35,935 bases of DNA from Hyphomicrobiales bacterium (GTDB lineage: Bacteria; Pseudomonadota; Alphaproteobacteria; Rhizobiales; Beijerinckiaceae). The translations under genes were made by a program, and so were the position numbers. Location: positions 1 to 35,935 of the forward strand of contig JAGWTW010000030.1 of assembly GCA_028868735.1 (NCBI GenBank), in the 5' to 3' direction. Each line of letters begins with the position of its first letter. Position 1 is the stretch's first letter. This document shows, one piece after another, positions 25,338-35,423 of the stretch. The notes beneath the pieces were generated by a model, which was not told where the DNA came from, did no database searches, and saw only the letters and a program-made list of their open reading frames with translations.

Positions 25338-26318
25338 ATGTTCGACCTGCTCTACGCCAAGCTCACCGATTCACACACGACCTTCGCGTTGCTCGTCGCG
25401 CTCGCAGTCATGGCGACCGTTCTGACGATCGCGATGCCGCTGCTGAACACGGATCTTCTGACCAAGCGCATGAAGGCCGTCGCCAGCGAGCGCGAAAAAT
25501 TGAGGGCGCGCGAGCGTGAGCGCCTTGCGCAAAAGGACAAGCGCGCCGCATTGCGCATCGAACCCAAGACGTACATGAAGCAGTTCGTCGACAGCTTCAG
25601 CCTCGAGAAATGGCTCGGCACCGATCAGGCCAAGGCCCAATTGACGATGGCCGGTTACCGCGGTCGTCAGGCTGAAGTCGCCTTCCTGTTCTTCCGCGCC
25701 GTTGCGCCGGTCGCCATGTTCTTGCTGACCGCGCTCTATGTTTTCGTGATCATGGATTCCGACTGGTCGACGACGATGCGCATCGGCGCTTCGATCGCCG
25801 GCGCCTATCTCGGCCTCAAGGCGCCGGAAATCTTCCTGCGCAACACGATCAACAAGCGTCAGACCTCGATGCGTCGCGCGTTTCCGGATGCGATGGACCT
25901 TATTCTGATCTGCGTCGAATCCGGCATGTCGATCGAGCCTGCGTTCCGCAAGGTCTCGGGCGAGATCGGCGTGCAGTCGATCGAACTGGCCGAGGAATTC
26001 GCGCTCACCACCGCCGAGCTCGCCTATCTGCCCGACCGCCGCACGGCGTACGAGAACCTCGCCGTCCGCACCGGCATCGACGGCTTGAAGCAGGTGTCGA
26101 CCGTTCTGATCCAGGCCGAAAAATACGGTACGCCGCTGGGTCAGGCCATGCGCGTCGTCGCGCAGGAAGGCCGCGACCAGCGCCTGCTCGAGGCCGAAAA
26201 AAAGGCCGCAGCTCTGCCGCCCAAGCTCACCGTGCCGATGATCGTGTTCTTCCTGCCGATCCTCTTCGCCGTCATCATCACGCCCGCCGCCATCCAGATC
26301 GCCGAGAAGATGGGCTGA
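25338..26318 (+). CDS. tadC: TadC (CpaH) inner-membrane platform protein
   Basis: A 326-aa partner of TadB with the same F-domain architecture. An N-terminal helix (FALLVALAVMATVLTIAMPLL) is followed by a charged linker, central helices, then FPDAMDLILICVESGMSIEPAF and a C-terminal helix VPMIVFFLPILFAVIITPA. Together the two form the base on which the CpaF motor acts. The ATG at 25338 has no strong Shine-Dalgarno, so translation may depend on tadB 28 nt upstream. It is the last plus-strand gene of the pilus operon. Confidence 0.92.
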   Translation: MFDLLYAKLTDSHTTFALLVALAVMATVLTIAMPLLNTDLLTKRMKAVASEREKLRARERERLAQKDKRAALRIEPKTYMKQFVDSFSLEKWLGTDQAKAQLTMAGYRGRQAEVAFLFFRAVAPVAMFLLTALYVFVIMDSDWSTTMRIGASIAGAYLGLKAPEIFLRNTINKRQTSMRRAFPDAMDLILICVESGMSIEPAFRKVSGEIGVQSIELAEEFALTTAELAYLPDRRTAYENLAVRTGIDGLKQVSTVLIQAEKYGTPLGQAMRVVAQEGRDQRLLEAEKKAAALPPKLTVPMIVFFLPILFAVIITPAAIQIAEKMG

Positions 26319-26335
26319 CCCCGCGTTGCGGCGTG

Positions 26336-26359
26336 GCCGCGCCGTTTCGGCGGCGCGGC
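26336..26359. terminator. Hairpin between convergent tadC and tadD
   Basis: A 9-bp perfect stem, GCCGCGCCG (26336-26344) and CGGCGCGGC (26351-26359), with a 6-nt loop, starts 18 nt after the tadC stop and lies in the 83-nt gap before the tadD stop. There is no U-tract on either strand, so it is a possible but weak terminator. Confidence 0.45.
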
Positions 26360-26401
26360 GGATCGGCGCGTATCAATTCTCGTGAAGATTTTCGAAGGCG
26401 G

Positions 26402-27247
26402 TCAGCCGTTCGTCTGCGGCTTCTTCGTCCGCGCGGCGCGATCGACCTTCTGGATGTCGCGCCAGGTGTTCGACTGCGAGATCATGCGCCGGATCGCTTC
26501 GACGTTGCTCGCCGCGTCGATTGGCGCGAGATCGCGCTGCGAGACTTGCTGAGCTTCGTCGAACTTGCCTTCGAGCGCGAGGATCAGCGCCAGGTTCTGG
26601 CGCACGCGAATGTCGGCGCCGGGCTGCGCGACCGCCGTGCGCAGCGTGGTTTCCGCGCGCGGCAGATTGCGCGAAAGCGCGTAGGACAGGCCGAGGTTCG
26701 ACAGCACGGCCGGCTCGTTGGGCCGGATCTTGAGCGCGGCGCCGTAATAGCTCTGCGCCTGGGCGTGGTCTCCGAGCTGGTCGGCGACCGAGCCTTGCGC
26801 CGAAAGCACCGACCAGTTCGGCCGATCCGGCGTGTGCGCGTTCTCGAGCACTTTGGCGGCTTCCTGCAGGCGCCCGTCGTCGGCGAGCGCCTTGCCGTAG
26901 AGGCCGAGCACTTCCATGTCCTTCGGATAGCGGACGGCGAGTTGCTGCAGCACCGCCACGGCCTGCGCGTGCTGCGACAATTTGCGAAGCGCCTGCGCGT
27001 AGTCGATCGCAACGCGCCTGTCGGCCTTGTTGGCGTCGTAGCGCCGGCCCATCTCCTCCGCGTACTGGCGCAGCGCAACGTCGCCCTTCGGCATAGCGTC
27101 CTGCCCGCCGATCGATCCGGTGACGTCCGACATCGAGGGCGCGCGACTGCAGCCGGCGGCGCCGAAACCCAGAAGCGCCGCCAGCGCGACCGTCGATGCG
27201 AGCGGGAACAACCTGCCTGCGGTTTTCGGCGTCTTGATTGCGGTCAC
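26402..27247 (-). CDS. tadD: TadD-like TPR lipoprotein
   Basis: A 281-aa lipoprotein. The signal peptide ends in lipobox-like GAAGC (Cys33). Several tetratricopeptide repeats follow, e.g. AIDYAQALRKLSQHAQAVAVLQQLAVRYP, AQSYYGAALKIRP and PAVLSNLGLSYALSRNLPRAETTLRTAV. TadD proteins act like pilotins for the secretin at the outer membrane. The start is uncertain. I use a GTG at 27247 with GGATCG upstream on the minus strand; a TTG at 27283 would add 12 residues but lacks a ribosome site. It converges on tadC and diverges from the aminopeptidase gene, with a dyad between them. Confidence 0.85.
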   Translation of the reverse strand: MTAIKTPKTAGRLFPLASTVALAALLGFGAAGCSRAPSMSDVTGSIGGQDAMPKGDVALRQYAEEMGRRYDANKADRRVAIDYAQALRKLSQHAQAVAVLQQLAVRYPKDMEVLGLYGKALADDGRLQEAAKVLENAHTPDRPNWSVLSAQGSVADQLGDHAQAQSYYGAALKIRPNEPAVLSNLGLSYALSRNLPRAETTLRTAVAQPGADIRVRQNLALILALEGKFDEAQQVSQRDLAPIDAASNVEAIRRMISQSNTWRDIQKVDRAARTKKPQTNG

Positions 27248-27293
27248 GTGTATCGATCCGGGCTTGCGGGAACTGACGTTCAAGCAATAAAGC

Positions 27294-27316
27294 GTTAACC
27301 CTAATCGAAGGTTAAC
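27294..27316. promoter_or_regulatory. GTTAACC-N9-GGTTAAC dyad between tadD and the aminopeptidase gene
   Basis: A perfect 7-bp inverted repeat (27294-27300 and 27310-27316) lies in the 92-nt divergent gap. It is 47 nt from the tadD start and 23 nt from the aminopeptidase start, where a repressor or activator could act on one or both genes. Each arm carries the GTTAAC core seen upstream of the pilin and cpa genes, so the tadD side is the likelier target. Confidence 0.45.
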
Positions 27317-27339
27317 GATTTTCGGCGCGGAGAAACGGC

Positions 27340-28749
27340 ATGTCCCATCCCATCGGCGACCCGACCGGCGGCTCGATCCCGATCTTGCTGACGACGCGCG
27401 CAGGATGGCCGCAGACCCGCGCGCGGCTTGCGCCGGCGGCGCGCGCTTTCGCCGCCGCCACCGGCTTCGATGGCGCGCCCGGCGCGCATCTGCTCGCGCC
27501 CGACGTCAAGGGCGGTCTCGCCGCCGTTCTGTTCGGCGTCGACGCCGCCGATGGCGGCCGCGCCAATCCCTTCCTTCCGGGCAAGCTCGCGGGCCTCCTG
27601 CCGCCCGGCCGCTATCGCTTCGAGGGCGAAGGCGTCGACGCGCACGCGGCCGCTCTCGGCTATCTGCTTTCGGCCTATCGGTTCGGCCGCTATCGCAAGC
27701 CGCGCGCCGCCGCCGTCACGCTCGAATTGCCGCGCGGTCCCGCCCGCGCGCGGATCGAGGCGATCGCGGCGGCCGTCACGTTCGGACGCGACCTCATCAA
27801 CACGCCGACAAACGATCTCGGCCCGGACGCGCTCGAAAAGGCGGCGACGGCGCTGGCGCGCAAGCACGGCGCCCGCACGAACGCGGTGCGCGGCGCGGAT
27901 CTCCTGAAAAGGAATTTTCCGCTGGTCCATGCGGTCGGCAAGGGCGCGTCGGAGGCCCCGCGCATTCTCGACGTCAAATGGGGCGCGAAAGGCCCGAAGG
28001 TGACGCTGGTCGGCAAGGGCGTCTGTTTCGACACCGGCGGCCTCGATCTCAAACCGAGCGCGGCCATGTTGCTCATGAAGAAGGACATGGGCGGCGCCGC
28101 GACCGCGCTGGCGGCCGCCTCGATGATCATGCAGGCCGAATTGCCGGTGCGCCTGCGCATCATCCTGCCGATCGTCGAGAATTCGGTCTCCGCGGCGTCG
28201 TTCCGTCCGGGCGACGTCTATCCGAGCCGCGCCGGGCTGACGGTCGAGATCGGCAATACCGACGCGGAAGGGCGGCTCATCCTCGCCGATGCGCTCGCGC
28301 TCGCCGATGCGGACGAGCCCGACCTTCTGTTCGATTTCGCGACGCTGACCGGCGCCGCGCGCGTCGCGCTCGGGCCGGACCTGCCGGCCCTGTTCTGCGG
28401 CGACGATGCGCTCGCCGCGGAAATCGCGGCGGCCGGCGCGGCCGCGGCCGATCCGGTCTGGCGCCTGCCGCTCTGGGCGCCTTACGACGGCCAGATCGAA
28501 AGCAAGGTCGCCGATCTCAACAACGTCGCCGGCGGTCCGTTCGCCGGCGCCATCGTCGCCGCGCTCTTCCTTCAGCGGTTCGTCCGCAAATCGCGCGGGA
28601 ACTGGGCGCATTTCGACGTTTACAACTGGAACCAGCGCGCAATGCCCGCGCGCCCCGAAGGCGGCGACATCCAGGCGGCGCGCCTCGTGTTCGAACTGTT
28701 GCAAAGGCGCGTCGGCGGACTTGCGCCGCGCGGCAAAAGAGCGAAATAA
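27340..28749 (+). CDS. M17 leucyl aminopeptidase family protein
   Basis: A 469-aa cytoplasmic metallopeptidase that removes N-terminal residues from peptides. All catalytic positions are present with the spacing of bovine LAP: VGKGVCFDTGG gives Lys226 and Asp231, LDLKPSAAM gives Lys238, KKDMGG gives Asp249, and NTDAEGRLILADAL gives Asp308, Glu310 and Arg312. The N-terminal non-catalytic domain is degenerate. GGAG precedes the ATG. It is followed closely by a MarR-like gene and an NlpC/P60 peptidase, so use of murein peptides is plausible but inferred. It is a PepA/PepB relative; I do not choose between those names. Confidence 0.92.
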   Translation: MSHPIGDPTGGSIPILLTTRAGWPQTRARLAPAARAFAAATGFDGAPGAHLLAPDVKGGLAAVLFGVDAADGGRANPFLPGKLAGLLPPGRYRFEGEGVDAHAAALGYLLSAYRFGRYRKPRAAAVTLELPRGPARARIEAIAAAVTFGRDLINTPTNDLGPDALEKAATALARKHGARTNAVRGADLLKRNFPLVHAVGKGASEAPRILDVKWGAKGPKVTLVGKGVCFDTGGLDLKPSAAMLLMKKDMGGAATALAAASMIMQAELPVRLRIILPIVENSVSAASFRPGDVYPSRAGLTVEIGNTDAEGRLILADALALADADEPDLLFDFATLTGAARVALGPDLPALFCGDDALAAEIAAAGAAAADPVWRLPLWAPYDGQIESKVADLNNVAGGPFAGAIVAALFLQRFVRKSRGNWAHFDVYNWNQRAMPARPEGGDIQAARLVFELLQRRVGGLAPRGKRAK

Positions 28750-28786
28750 TACGCCTCCGAAACAACAGGGCCTCGTCCGTTCGTTC

Positions 28787-29143
28787 ATGCTCGCGATCAG
28801 GCCGCAACAGGCGCTCAACCTTCTCAACGCCGTTGCGCTCGACGTCGTTCGCGAAAAGGGCCCGCAAGGGCACCCGGACTTCACCTTTCGCCAATTGTCG
28901 ATCCTGCTGACGATCTATCTGGAGCGACCGCCGCACACGGTGCGCGCGATCGCGGCGCGTCTCGGCGTCACAAAGCCGGTCATCACGCGCGCGCTCGATT
29001 CGCTCGGCGCAATCGACCTCGTCACGCGCCGCCGCGACGAGGCCGACCGCAGAAACGTCATCGTCCAGCGCACGGTGAAGGGCGCGCTGTTCGTCGAACA
29101 GCTCGGCGATCTCGTTGTCGAACGCGCAAAGGAGCTGGCGTGA
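28787..29143 (+). CDS. Small MarR-like winged-helix regulator
   Basis: A 118-aa winged-helix protein. Helix-turn-helix: VRAIAARLGVTKPVITRALDSLGAIDLVTRRRDEADRRNVIVQRT, where RRRDEADRRN is the MarR wing. It is shorter than typical MarR (~140-150 aa) and lacks a clear C-terminal dimerisation helix, so it may be a minimal family member. The ATG at 28787 has only a distant CAGGG upstream. The stop overlaps the next gene's GTG start by 4 nt (GTGA), so it is coupled to the NlpC/P60 peptidase. It may regulate its own operon; no operator was found in the 37-nt gap upstream. Confidence 0.85.
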   Translation: MLAIRPQQALNLLNAVALDVVREKGPQGHPDFTFRQLSILLTIYLERPPHTVRAIAARLGVTKPVITRALDSLGAIDLVTRRRDEADRRNVIVQRTVKGALFVEQLGDLVVERAKELA

Positions 29144-29991
29144 GCGATTTCGACAAGCGATTGACGCCTGCCCGTCCAGACCTCGCTGCGGCGCATCTGC
29201 GGGGAAAGGTCGAGGCGGCGCGTTTCGTCGAGGGACGCAGGATGCAGGTCGCAGCCCCGCTCGCCGACGTGAAATCGGCGCCGTCGCCGGACGCGAGCCT
29301 CGACACGCAGGCGCTCTGCGGTGAGATCGTCACGGTCTACGAGCGGAACGAAGGCTGGGCCTGGGCGCAGCTTCAAAGGGATTCCTACGTCGGATATGTG
29401 CCGGAGGCTGCGCTGTCGGCCGATGTTGTCGCGCCGACGCATCACGTCGCCGTTCGGGCGACGTTCGTCTATCCCGGTCCCAACATGAAACTGCCGCCGC
29501 TCGCCACGCTGCCCTTCCTGGCGGCGGTGGCCGCGGTCGAGACGAATGGCGAATTCATGCGACTGGCGCATGGCGGATTCGTATTCGCGCGTCATCTCGC
29601 AGACGTCGCGCAAAGGACGGAGGATTTCGTCACGGTCGCCGAATCCATGCTGGGCGCGCCCTATCTCTGGGGCGGCAAGACGCCGGCGGGCGTCGATTGC
29701 TCCGGCCTCGTGCAGGTCGCCTTGCACGCCGCCGGCGCCGACGCGCCGCGCGACACGGACATGCAGGCGCGCGCGCTCGGCTTTCATCTGCCCGTCGACG
29801 AATCGCCGCGGCTCCAGCGCGGCGATCTCGTCTTCTGGAAGGGCCATGTGGGAATCATGCGGGACGCGGACACGCTGCTGCACGCCAATGGCCATCACAT
29901 GCTCGTCGCAAGCGAACCCTTGCGGCAGGCGCGCGAAAGAATCGCGGCGAATTCATACGGGGCGATCACGGCGATCAAGCGGCTCGCGTAG
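29140..29991 (+). CDS. NlpC/P60 peptidase with SH3-like N-terminal domains
   Basis: A 283-aa protein. Residues about 30-155 form two SH3b-like domains (e.g. LCGEIVTVYERNEGWAWAQ, DSYVGYVPEAAL). The NlpC/P60 catalytic domain follows: LGAPYLWGGKTPAGVDCSGLV with nucleophile Cys187, then GDLVFWKGHVGIM with His236, and a third polar residue in LLHANGHH (probably His248). Such enzymes cut the gamma-D-Glu-diaminopimelate bond of murein peptides. No signal peptide is visible, so it may act in the cytoplasm on recycled peptides, like YkfC-type enzymes. The GTG start at 29140 overlaps the MarR-like stop. Confidence 0.92.
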   Translation: MSDFDKRLTPARPDLAAAHLRGKVEAARFVEGRRMQVAAPLADVKSAPSPDASLDTQALCGEIVTVYERNEGWAWAQLQRDSYVGYVPEAALSADVVAPTHHVAVRATFVYPGPNMKLPPLATLPFLAAVAAVETNGEFMRLAHGGFVFARHLADVAQRTEDFVTVAESMLGAPYLWGGKTPAGVDCSGLVQVALHAAGADAPRDTDMQARALGFHLPVDESPRLQRGDLVFWKGHVGIMRDADTLLHANGHHMLVASEPLRQARERIAANSYGAITAIKRLA

Positions 29992-30122
29992 ATCCCGCGC
30001 CCATCGCGCGCGCCGAACTCTCGGCTGCATTTTCCGCGCGGCGCTGCACGACATGGTTTGCACGACTCTCTCGCCGCAGGAGGGCGTACGCTGCGGTAAG
30101 AGGGCTCAGTGTCCGACGGGCG

Positions 30123-31103
30123 TCAGGACCCGGTGGGAAGAGCTTGTGGATTGACGACGTTGACCGGCGCGCCTGCGGCAAAAGCGTTGATCTGTTCGAA
30201 TATGTCCGTGAACTGTAGCTGAAATTCCTCGCGCGTGACGTAACCGATGTGCGGCGTGCAGACGACATTGTCCATGTGGAGCAGCGGATTATCGACGCGC
30301 TCGATCGGTTCGACGTCGAAGACGTCGATCGCCGCGCGTCCCGGCCGACCGGCTTTCAGCGCCGCCTCCAGCGCTCCGGGCGCGATGAGGCCTGCGCGAC
30401 TCGTATTCACGATGAGCGAGTCCGGCTTCATGCGCGCGAGGTCATCGCCGTCTACGATTCCTCGTGTAGCAGGCACAAGCCGCATGTGCAGGGTCAGGAT
30501 GTCGGCGCGGGAAAAGAACTCCGCCTTGTCGCGTGCGGCCTGATAGCCGTCGGCCAGCGCCTTTTCGCGAGAAGGCTCGCGCCCCCACACCACCACGTTC
30601 ATTCCGAAGACGCGAGCATATTTTGCGAGTTCGCCGCCGATCCTGCCATATCCAAAAATCCCGAGTGTCTTCCCGCGCAGCGTTGAACCCAACCCGATCT
30701 GCCACCGCCCTTTCTTCATCGCGTTCATTTGCTGCGGAATTCCACGCATCGCCGCTATGATCAGCCCCCAAGTGAGTTCGGCCGTTGCATACGACGGCGA
30801 ACCCGGGTGGAGATTCGAGCAGAGCAGCACTCCGCGTGCTGTCAGGGCGTCGACGTCGATATGCGGATAGACGCTCCGCTGGCTCACAAGCCTGAGATCG
30901 GGCAACCGATTGATGAGCGAGGCGCGTAGAGGCGTCCGCTCGCGAATGAGCACCAACGCCTCGGTTTTCGCGAGTCTGCGGCTCAGTTCGGCTTCGTCCG
31001 TAACGTGATCGTTGAAGACTGTGACATCGTGCGCGTCAAGCAAGGAAAAGCAAGGCAAGGTGCGGAGCGTATCGCTCCAGTCGTCGAGAATGGAGACGCG
31101 CAT
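30123..31103 (-). CDS. D-2-hydroxyacid dehydrogenase family protein
   Basis: A 326-aa NAD(P)-dependent dehydrogenase that interconverts D-2-hydroxyacids and 2-ketoacids; the substrate is unknown. The nucleotide-binding loop is [14 protein letters not shown]. The catalytic Arg is in VNTSRAGLI, the Glu in DVFDVEPIE and the His in TPHIGYVT. The substrate domain starts [14 protein letters not shown] and includes [16 protein letters not shown], a variant subgroup. The ATG at 31103 follows the stop of the 74-aa gene by 3 nt, so they form an operon. Base composition is lower than the surroundings. In the 131-nt gap towards 29991 only a weak dyad is seen (CCGCAG/CTGCGG, 30074-30096). Confidence 0.92.
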   Translation of the reverse strand: MRVSILDDWSDTLRTLPCFSLLDAHDVTVFNDHVTDEAELSRRLAKTEALVLIRERTPLRASLINRLPDLRLVSQRSVYPHIDVDALTARGVLLCSNLHPGSPSYATAELTWGLIIAAMRGIPQQMNAMKKGRWQIGLGSTLRGKTLGIFGYGRIGGELAKYARVFGMNVVVWGREPSREKALADGYQAARDKAEFFSRADILTLHMRLVPATRGIVDGDDLARMKPDSLIVNTSRAGLIAPGALEAALKAGRPGRAAIDVFDVEPIERVDNPLLHMDNVVCTPHIGYVTREEFQLQFTDIFEQINAFAAGAPVNVVNPQALPTGS

Positions 31104-31106
31104 CAA

Positions 31107-31331
31107 TCAGCTTTCATGAGCAAGGAAGGAGCGTCCGTCCGGCGTAATCAAAATCATGTTCATTCCATCTATACGCGCTCTGGTTACAAATCCGCGCTCG
31201 TTTGCGTCTTCCCAAACCGGCAGGCGCGGGCATGATGTACGCCACGCGTCCATGACCTCCGCATAAGGTTTTCCGTCCGAGCCAATCCAGGCGAGCAGAT
31301 CACGCAGCAGCGGATCGACTGATTCCGACAT
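31107..31331 (-). CDS. Conserved small protein of unknown function
   Basis: A 74-aa soluble acidic protein, MSESVDPLLRDLLAWIG..., with the recognisable core YAEVMDAWRTSCPRLPVWEDA and ending in LITPDGRSFLAHES. I have seen similar small proteins in Rhizobiales but know no function. The fold could be winged-helix-like, judging from the alternation of helices and a final beta hairpin; this is a guess. The ATG at 31331 has an excellent GGGAGG upstream on the minus strand, which rules out the longer in-frame start at 31490. It is followed directly by the hydroxyacid dehydrogenase and shares its lower G+C. Confidence 0.78.
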   Translation of the reverse strand: MSESVDPLLRDLLAWIGSDGKPYAEVMDAWRTSCPRLPVWEDANERGFVTRARIDGMNMILITPDGRSFLAHES

Positions 31332-31453
31332 ACGAACCTCCCTAGAGCCAAACTCGAGCGAAACATAATGCCGTCGGGCGACCTCGACAAACGGTCGGCC
31401 AGCCGCAGCCGGCGATCCGCTCGAAGGCCGCGGTTGGCGCGGCGGCGGAGGCC

Positions 31454-31948
31454 TCACAGGATCTTCTGCACCAGCAGCAGGTCGCGCCACGCGTCGAACT
31501 TCCAGCCGACCTCGGGCATCCGCCCGACTTCGGCGAAACCCAGTTGACTGTGCAGCGCCACCGACGCGTCGTTCGGCAGGCCGATCGCGCCGACCATGAC
31601 GTGATCGCCGCGCTTCCGTCCGGCTTCGATCAGCGGCTTCATCAGCGCGCGTCCGAGGCCGCGGCGACGAAAATCCCTGTGGATGTAGACGGAATGTTCG
31701 ACGGTGCGCGCGTAGCCGTCGTAGGCCCGGAAAGGCCCGAAGCTCGCGTAGCCGGCGACCACGCCGTCGATATCGGCGACGAGCACCGGAAAACTTTCAT
31801 GCTGTCGCGCCAGAAACCATTCGATCCGGTTCTCGAGCGAGAACGGATGATGCATCCACGTCGCGAGCGTGTTGACGATCGCATCGTTCAGAATGTCGGC
31901 GATCGCCGCTACGTCGTTCTCGCGCGCAGCCCGTATGAGCGCGCTCAT
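31454..31948 (-). CDS. GNAT acetyltransferase of the phosphinothricin/methionine-sulfoximine type
   Basis: A 164-aa GNAT enzyme that transfers acetyl from acetyl-CoA to an amine. The acetyl-CoA loop is RRRGLGRALMKPLIEAGRKRG. The family pattern of Pat/YncA enzymes is visible as LNDAIVNTLATW near the N-terminus, VAGYASFGPFRAYDGYARTVEHSVYI, and LHSQLGFAEVGRMPEVGWKFDAW at the end. These homologues acetylate phosphinothricin, methionine sulfoximine or sulfone; the real substrate here is unknown. It lies 10 nt after the MFS transporter stop and is probably co-transcribed. Confidence 0.88.
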   Translation of the reverse strand: MSALIRAARENDVAAIADILNDAIVNTLATWMHHPFSLENRIEWFLARQHESFPVLVADIDGVVAGYASFGPFRAYDGYARTVEHSVYIHRDFRRRGLGRALMKPLIEAGRKRGDHVMVGAIGLPNDASVALHSQLGFAEVGRMPEVGWKFDAWRDLLLVQKIL

Positions 31949-31958
31949 GTCGAAGGCT

Positions 31959-33182
31959 TCACGTCAGCGCTGCGCCCCGGCGCTCGGGAATGCAGGTCCA
32001 CAGCGCGACGAGATCTATGGCGTAGATGATCGCGAGCAATGCGATCGCGGCGGAGAAAGAATAGGCCGTCGCGAGCGCCAGAATCACGATCGGCCCGAAG
32101 CCGCCGACGCCGCGGCCGAGATTGAACAGCACGTTCTGCGCGGTCGCGCGCGCCTCGGTCGGATAGAGTTCGCTCATCAGCGCGCCGTATCCGCCGAGCA
32201 TCCCGTTGACGAACACGCCCATGATCGCGCCGCCGATCAAAAGCGCGTTCTCGCTCGCAAGCTGGGAATAGACGAGCACGGAAACGAGCGCGCCGACCAT
32301 GTAGAGGGTGAAGATCGGCTTGCGGCCGAACCGGTCGGCGAGCTGGCCGAACAGCCAGATGCCGAAGCCCATGCCGACGACGGTGACGAGCGTCCATGTC
32401 ACCGATTTGGTCACGCCGAACTTGAACTGGTTGGCGAGGTAGTTCGGCATCCAGATCATGATGCCGTAATAGCCGAAGTTCTGGACCGAGCAGAGGATGA
32501 ACATGCCGAGCGAGACGAGCGACGTTTCGCGGTCCTTCACGAGCAGGCCGACAGGCAACGCGCTCTTCGAGGCGCGGATCTTCTCGATATAGCCCTCTGG
32601 CTCGCCGACGCTGCGGCGGATCAGGAACGAGATCAGCGCCGGCAGGAGGCCGAGCAGGAACATGCCGCGCCAGCCGATCGAGGGTTTGAGGAAAACGGTC
32701 GCAAGGCCCGCGACGAGCACGCCCGCCTGCCAGCCGAGGCCGACATAGGACGAGGCGCGCGCGCGTTGCGAGGCGGGCCAGGCCTCCGCCACCAGCGCCA
32801 TGCCGATGCCGAATTCCCCGCCGAGGCCGAGGCCGGCGATGGTGCGATAGGCGAGCAGGTCCCAATAGCCCTGCGCGAGCGCGCAGAGCCCGGTGAAGAT
32901 CGCGAAGATGAGGATCGTCCAGGTCAGCACGCGCACCCGCCCGAACCGGTCCGACAGCATGCCGAACAGGATGCCGCCGATCACGGCGCCGACCAGCGTC
33001 ATGGTGACGAGCGAACCGGTCTGCGCCGGCGTCAGGCGCAGGTCCTTGCCGATGTCGCCGAGCATGAAGCCGAGGATCAAAAGGTCGAACCCGTCCATGG
33101 CGTAGCCGATCGCGGAGGCGACCAGCGCCTTGTGGGCGTAGGAATCGGGCCGCTCGTCGGCGGCGAGGCTGGCGACGCTCAT
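31959..33182 (-). CDS. MFS transporter (metabolite:H+ symporter type)
   Basis: A 407-aa inner-membrane protein with about twelve hydrophobic segments. Motif A appears in both halves, GMLSDRFGRVRV and GQLADRFGRKPI, and the N-terminal IGYAMDGFDLLILGFML is typical of the aromatic-acid/sialic-acid:H+ symporter branch. GLGLGGEFGIGMALVAEAWP matches the R-x-G-G-E-x motif of such carriers. The substrate is unknown. It is followed 10 nt later by the GNAT gene. It lies 80 nt downstream of cmk on the same strand, where many alphaproteobacteria have rpsA. Confidence 0.9.
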   Translation of the reverse strand: MSVASLAADERPDSYAHKALVASAIGYAMDGFDLLILGFMLGDIGKDLRLTPAQTGSLVTMTLVGAVIGGILFGMLSDRFGRVRVLTWTILIFAIFTGLCALAQGYWDLLAYRTIAGLGLGGEFGIGMALVAEAWPASQRARASSYVGLGWQAGVLVAGLATVFLKPSIGWRGMFLLGLLPALISFLIRRSVGEPEGYIEKIRASKSALPVGLLVKDRETSLVSLGMFILCSVQNFGYYGIMIWMPNYLANQFKFGVTKSVTWTLVTVVGMGFGIWLFGQLADRFGRKPIFTLYMVGALVSVLVYSQLASENALLIGGAIMGVFVNGMLGGYGALMSELYPTEARATAQNVLFNLGRGVGGFGPIVILALATAYSFSAAIALLAIIYAIDLVALWTCIPERRGAALT

Positions 33183-33262
33183 GGACGCTCCGGACAGGTT
33201 CGCGAGCCCCCGGCTCGCCTTACGGTCCCGGATAATGCGAGGCGCGCGCGCCGCGGTCCAGC

Positions 33263-35229
<1,967 letters not shown>

Positions 35230-35341
35230 CTACCTTCCCTTCGCGAACTCGGGCCGCGCCATAGCACGCCGGCTCCGGGCCTGTCATGTCGCGCCGAGGC
35301 CGCGAAGTCCGGCCTTTGGGCGCTAGCGGCGATTTTCCCAT

Positions 35342-35369
35342 TTGACAGGCGCGGCGCGCCCTTTTAACC
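35342..35369 (+). promoter_or_regulatory. Putative sigma-70-type promoter of the TIGR02300-type gene
   Basis: TTGACA (35342-35347), a 16-nt G+C-rich spacer and TTAACC (35364-35369) fit an alphaproteobacterial housekeeping promoter. It lies 55 nt before the GTG start, in the 197-nt divergent gap to aroA. Confidence 0.5.
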
Positions 35370-35423
35370 GAAGCGCCGCAGACAAACGGGGCGCGGCCGC
35401 GCCGACCGCAGGGGACCTGAATC

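Noticed and set aside
31332..31490. N-terminal extension of the 74-aa protein to 31490
   Set aside because: The extension is Pro/Ala/Arg-rich, overlaps the GNAT gene end, and the ATG at 31331 has a strong ribosome site.
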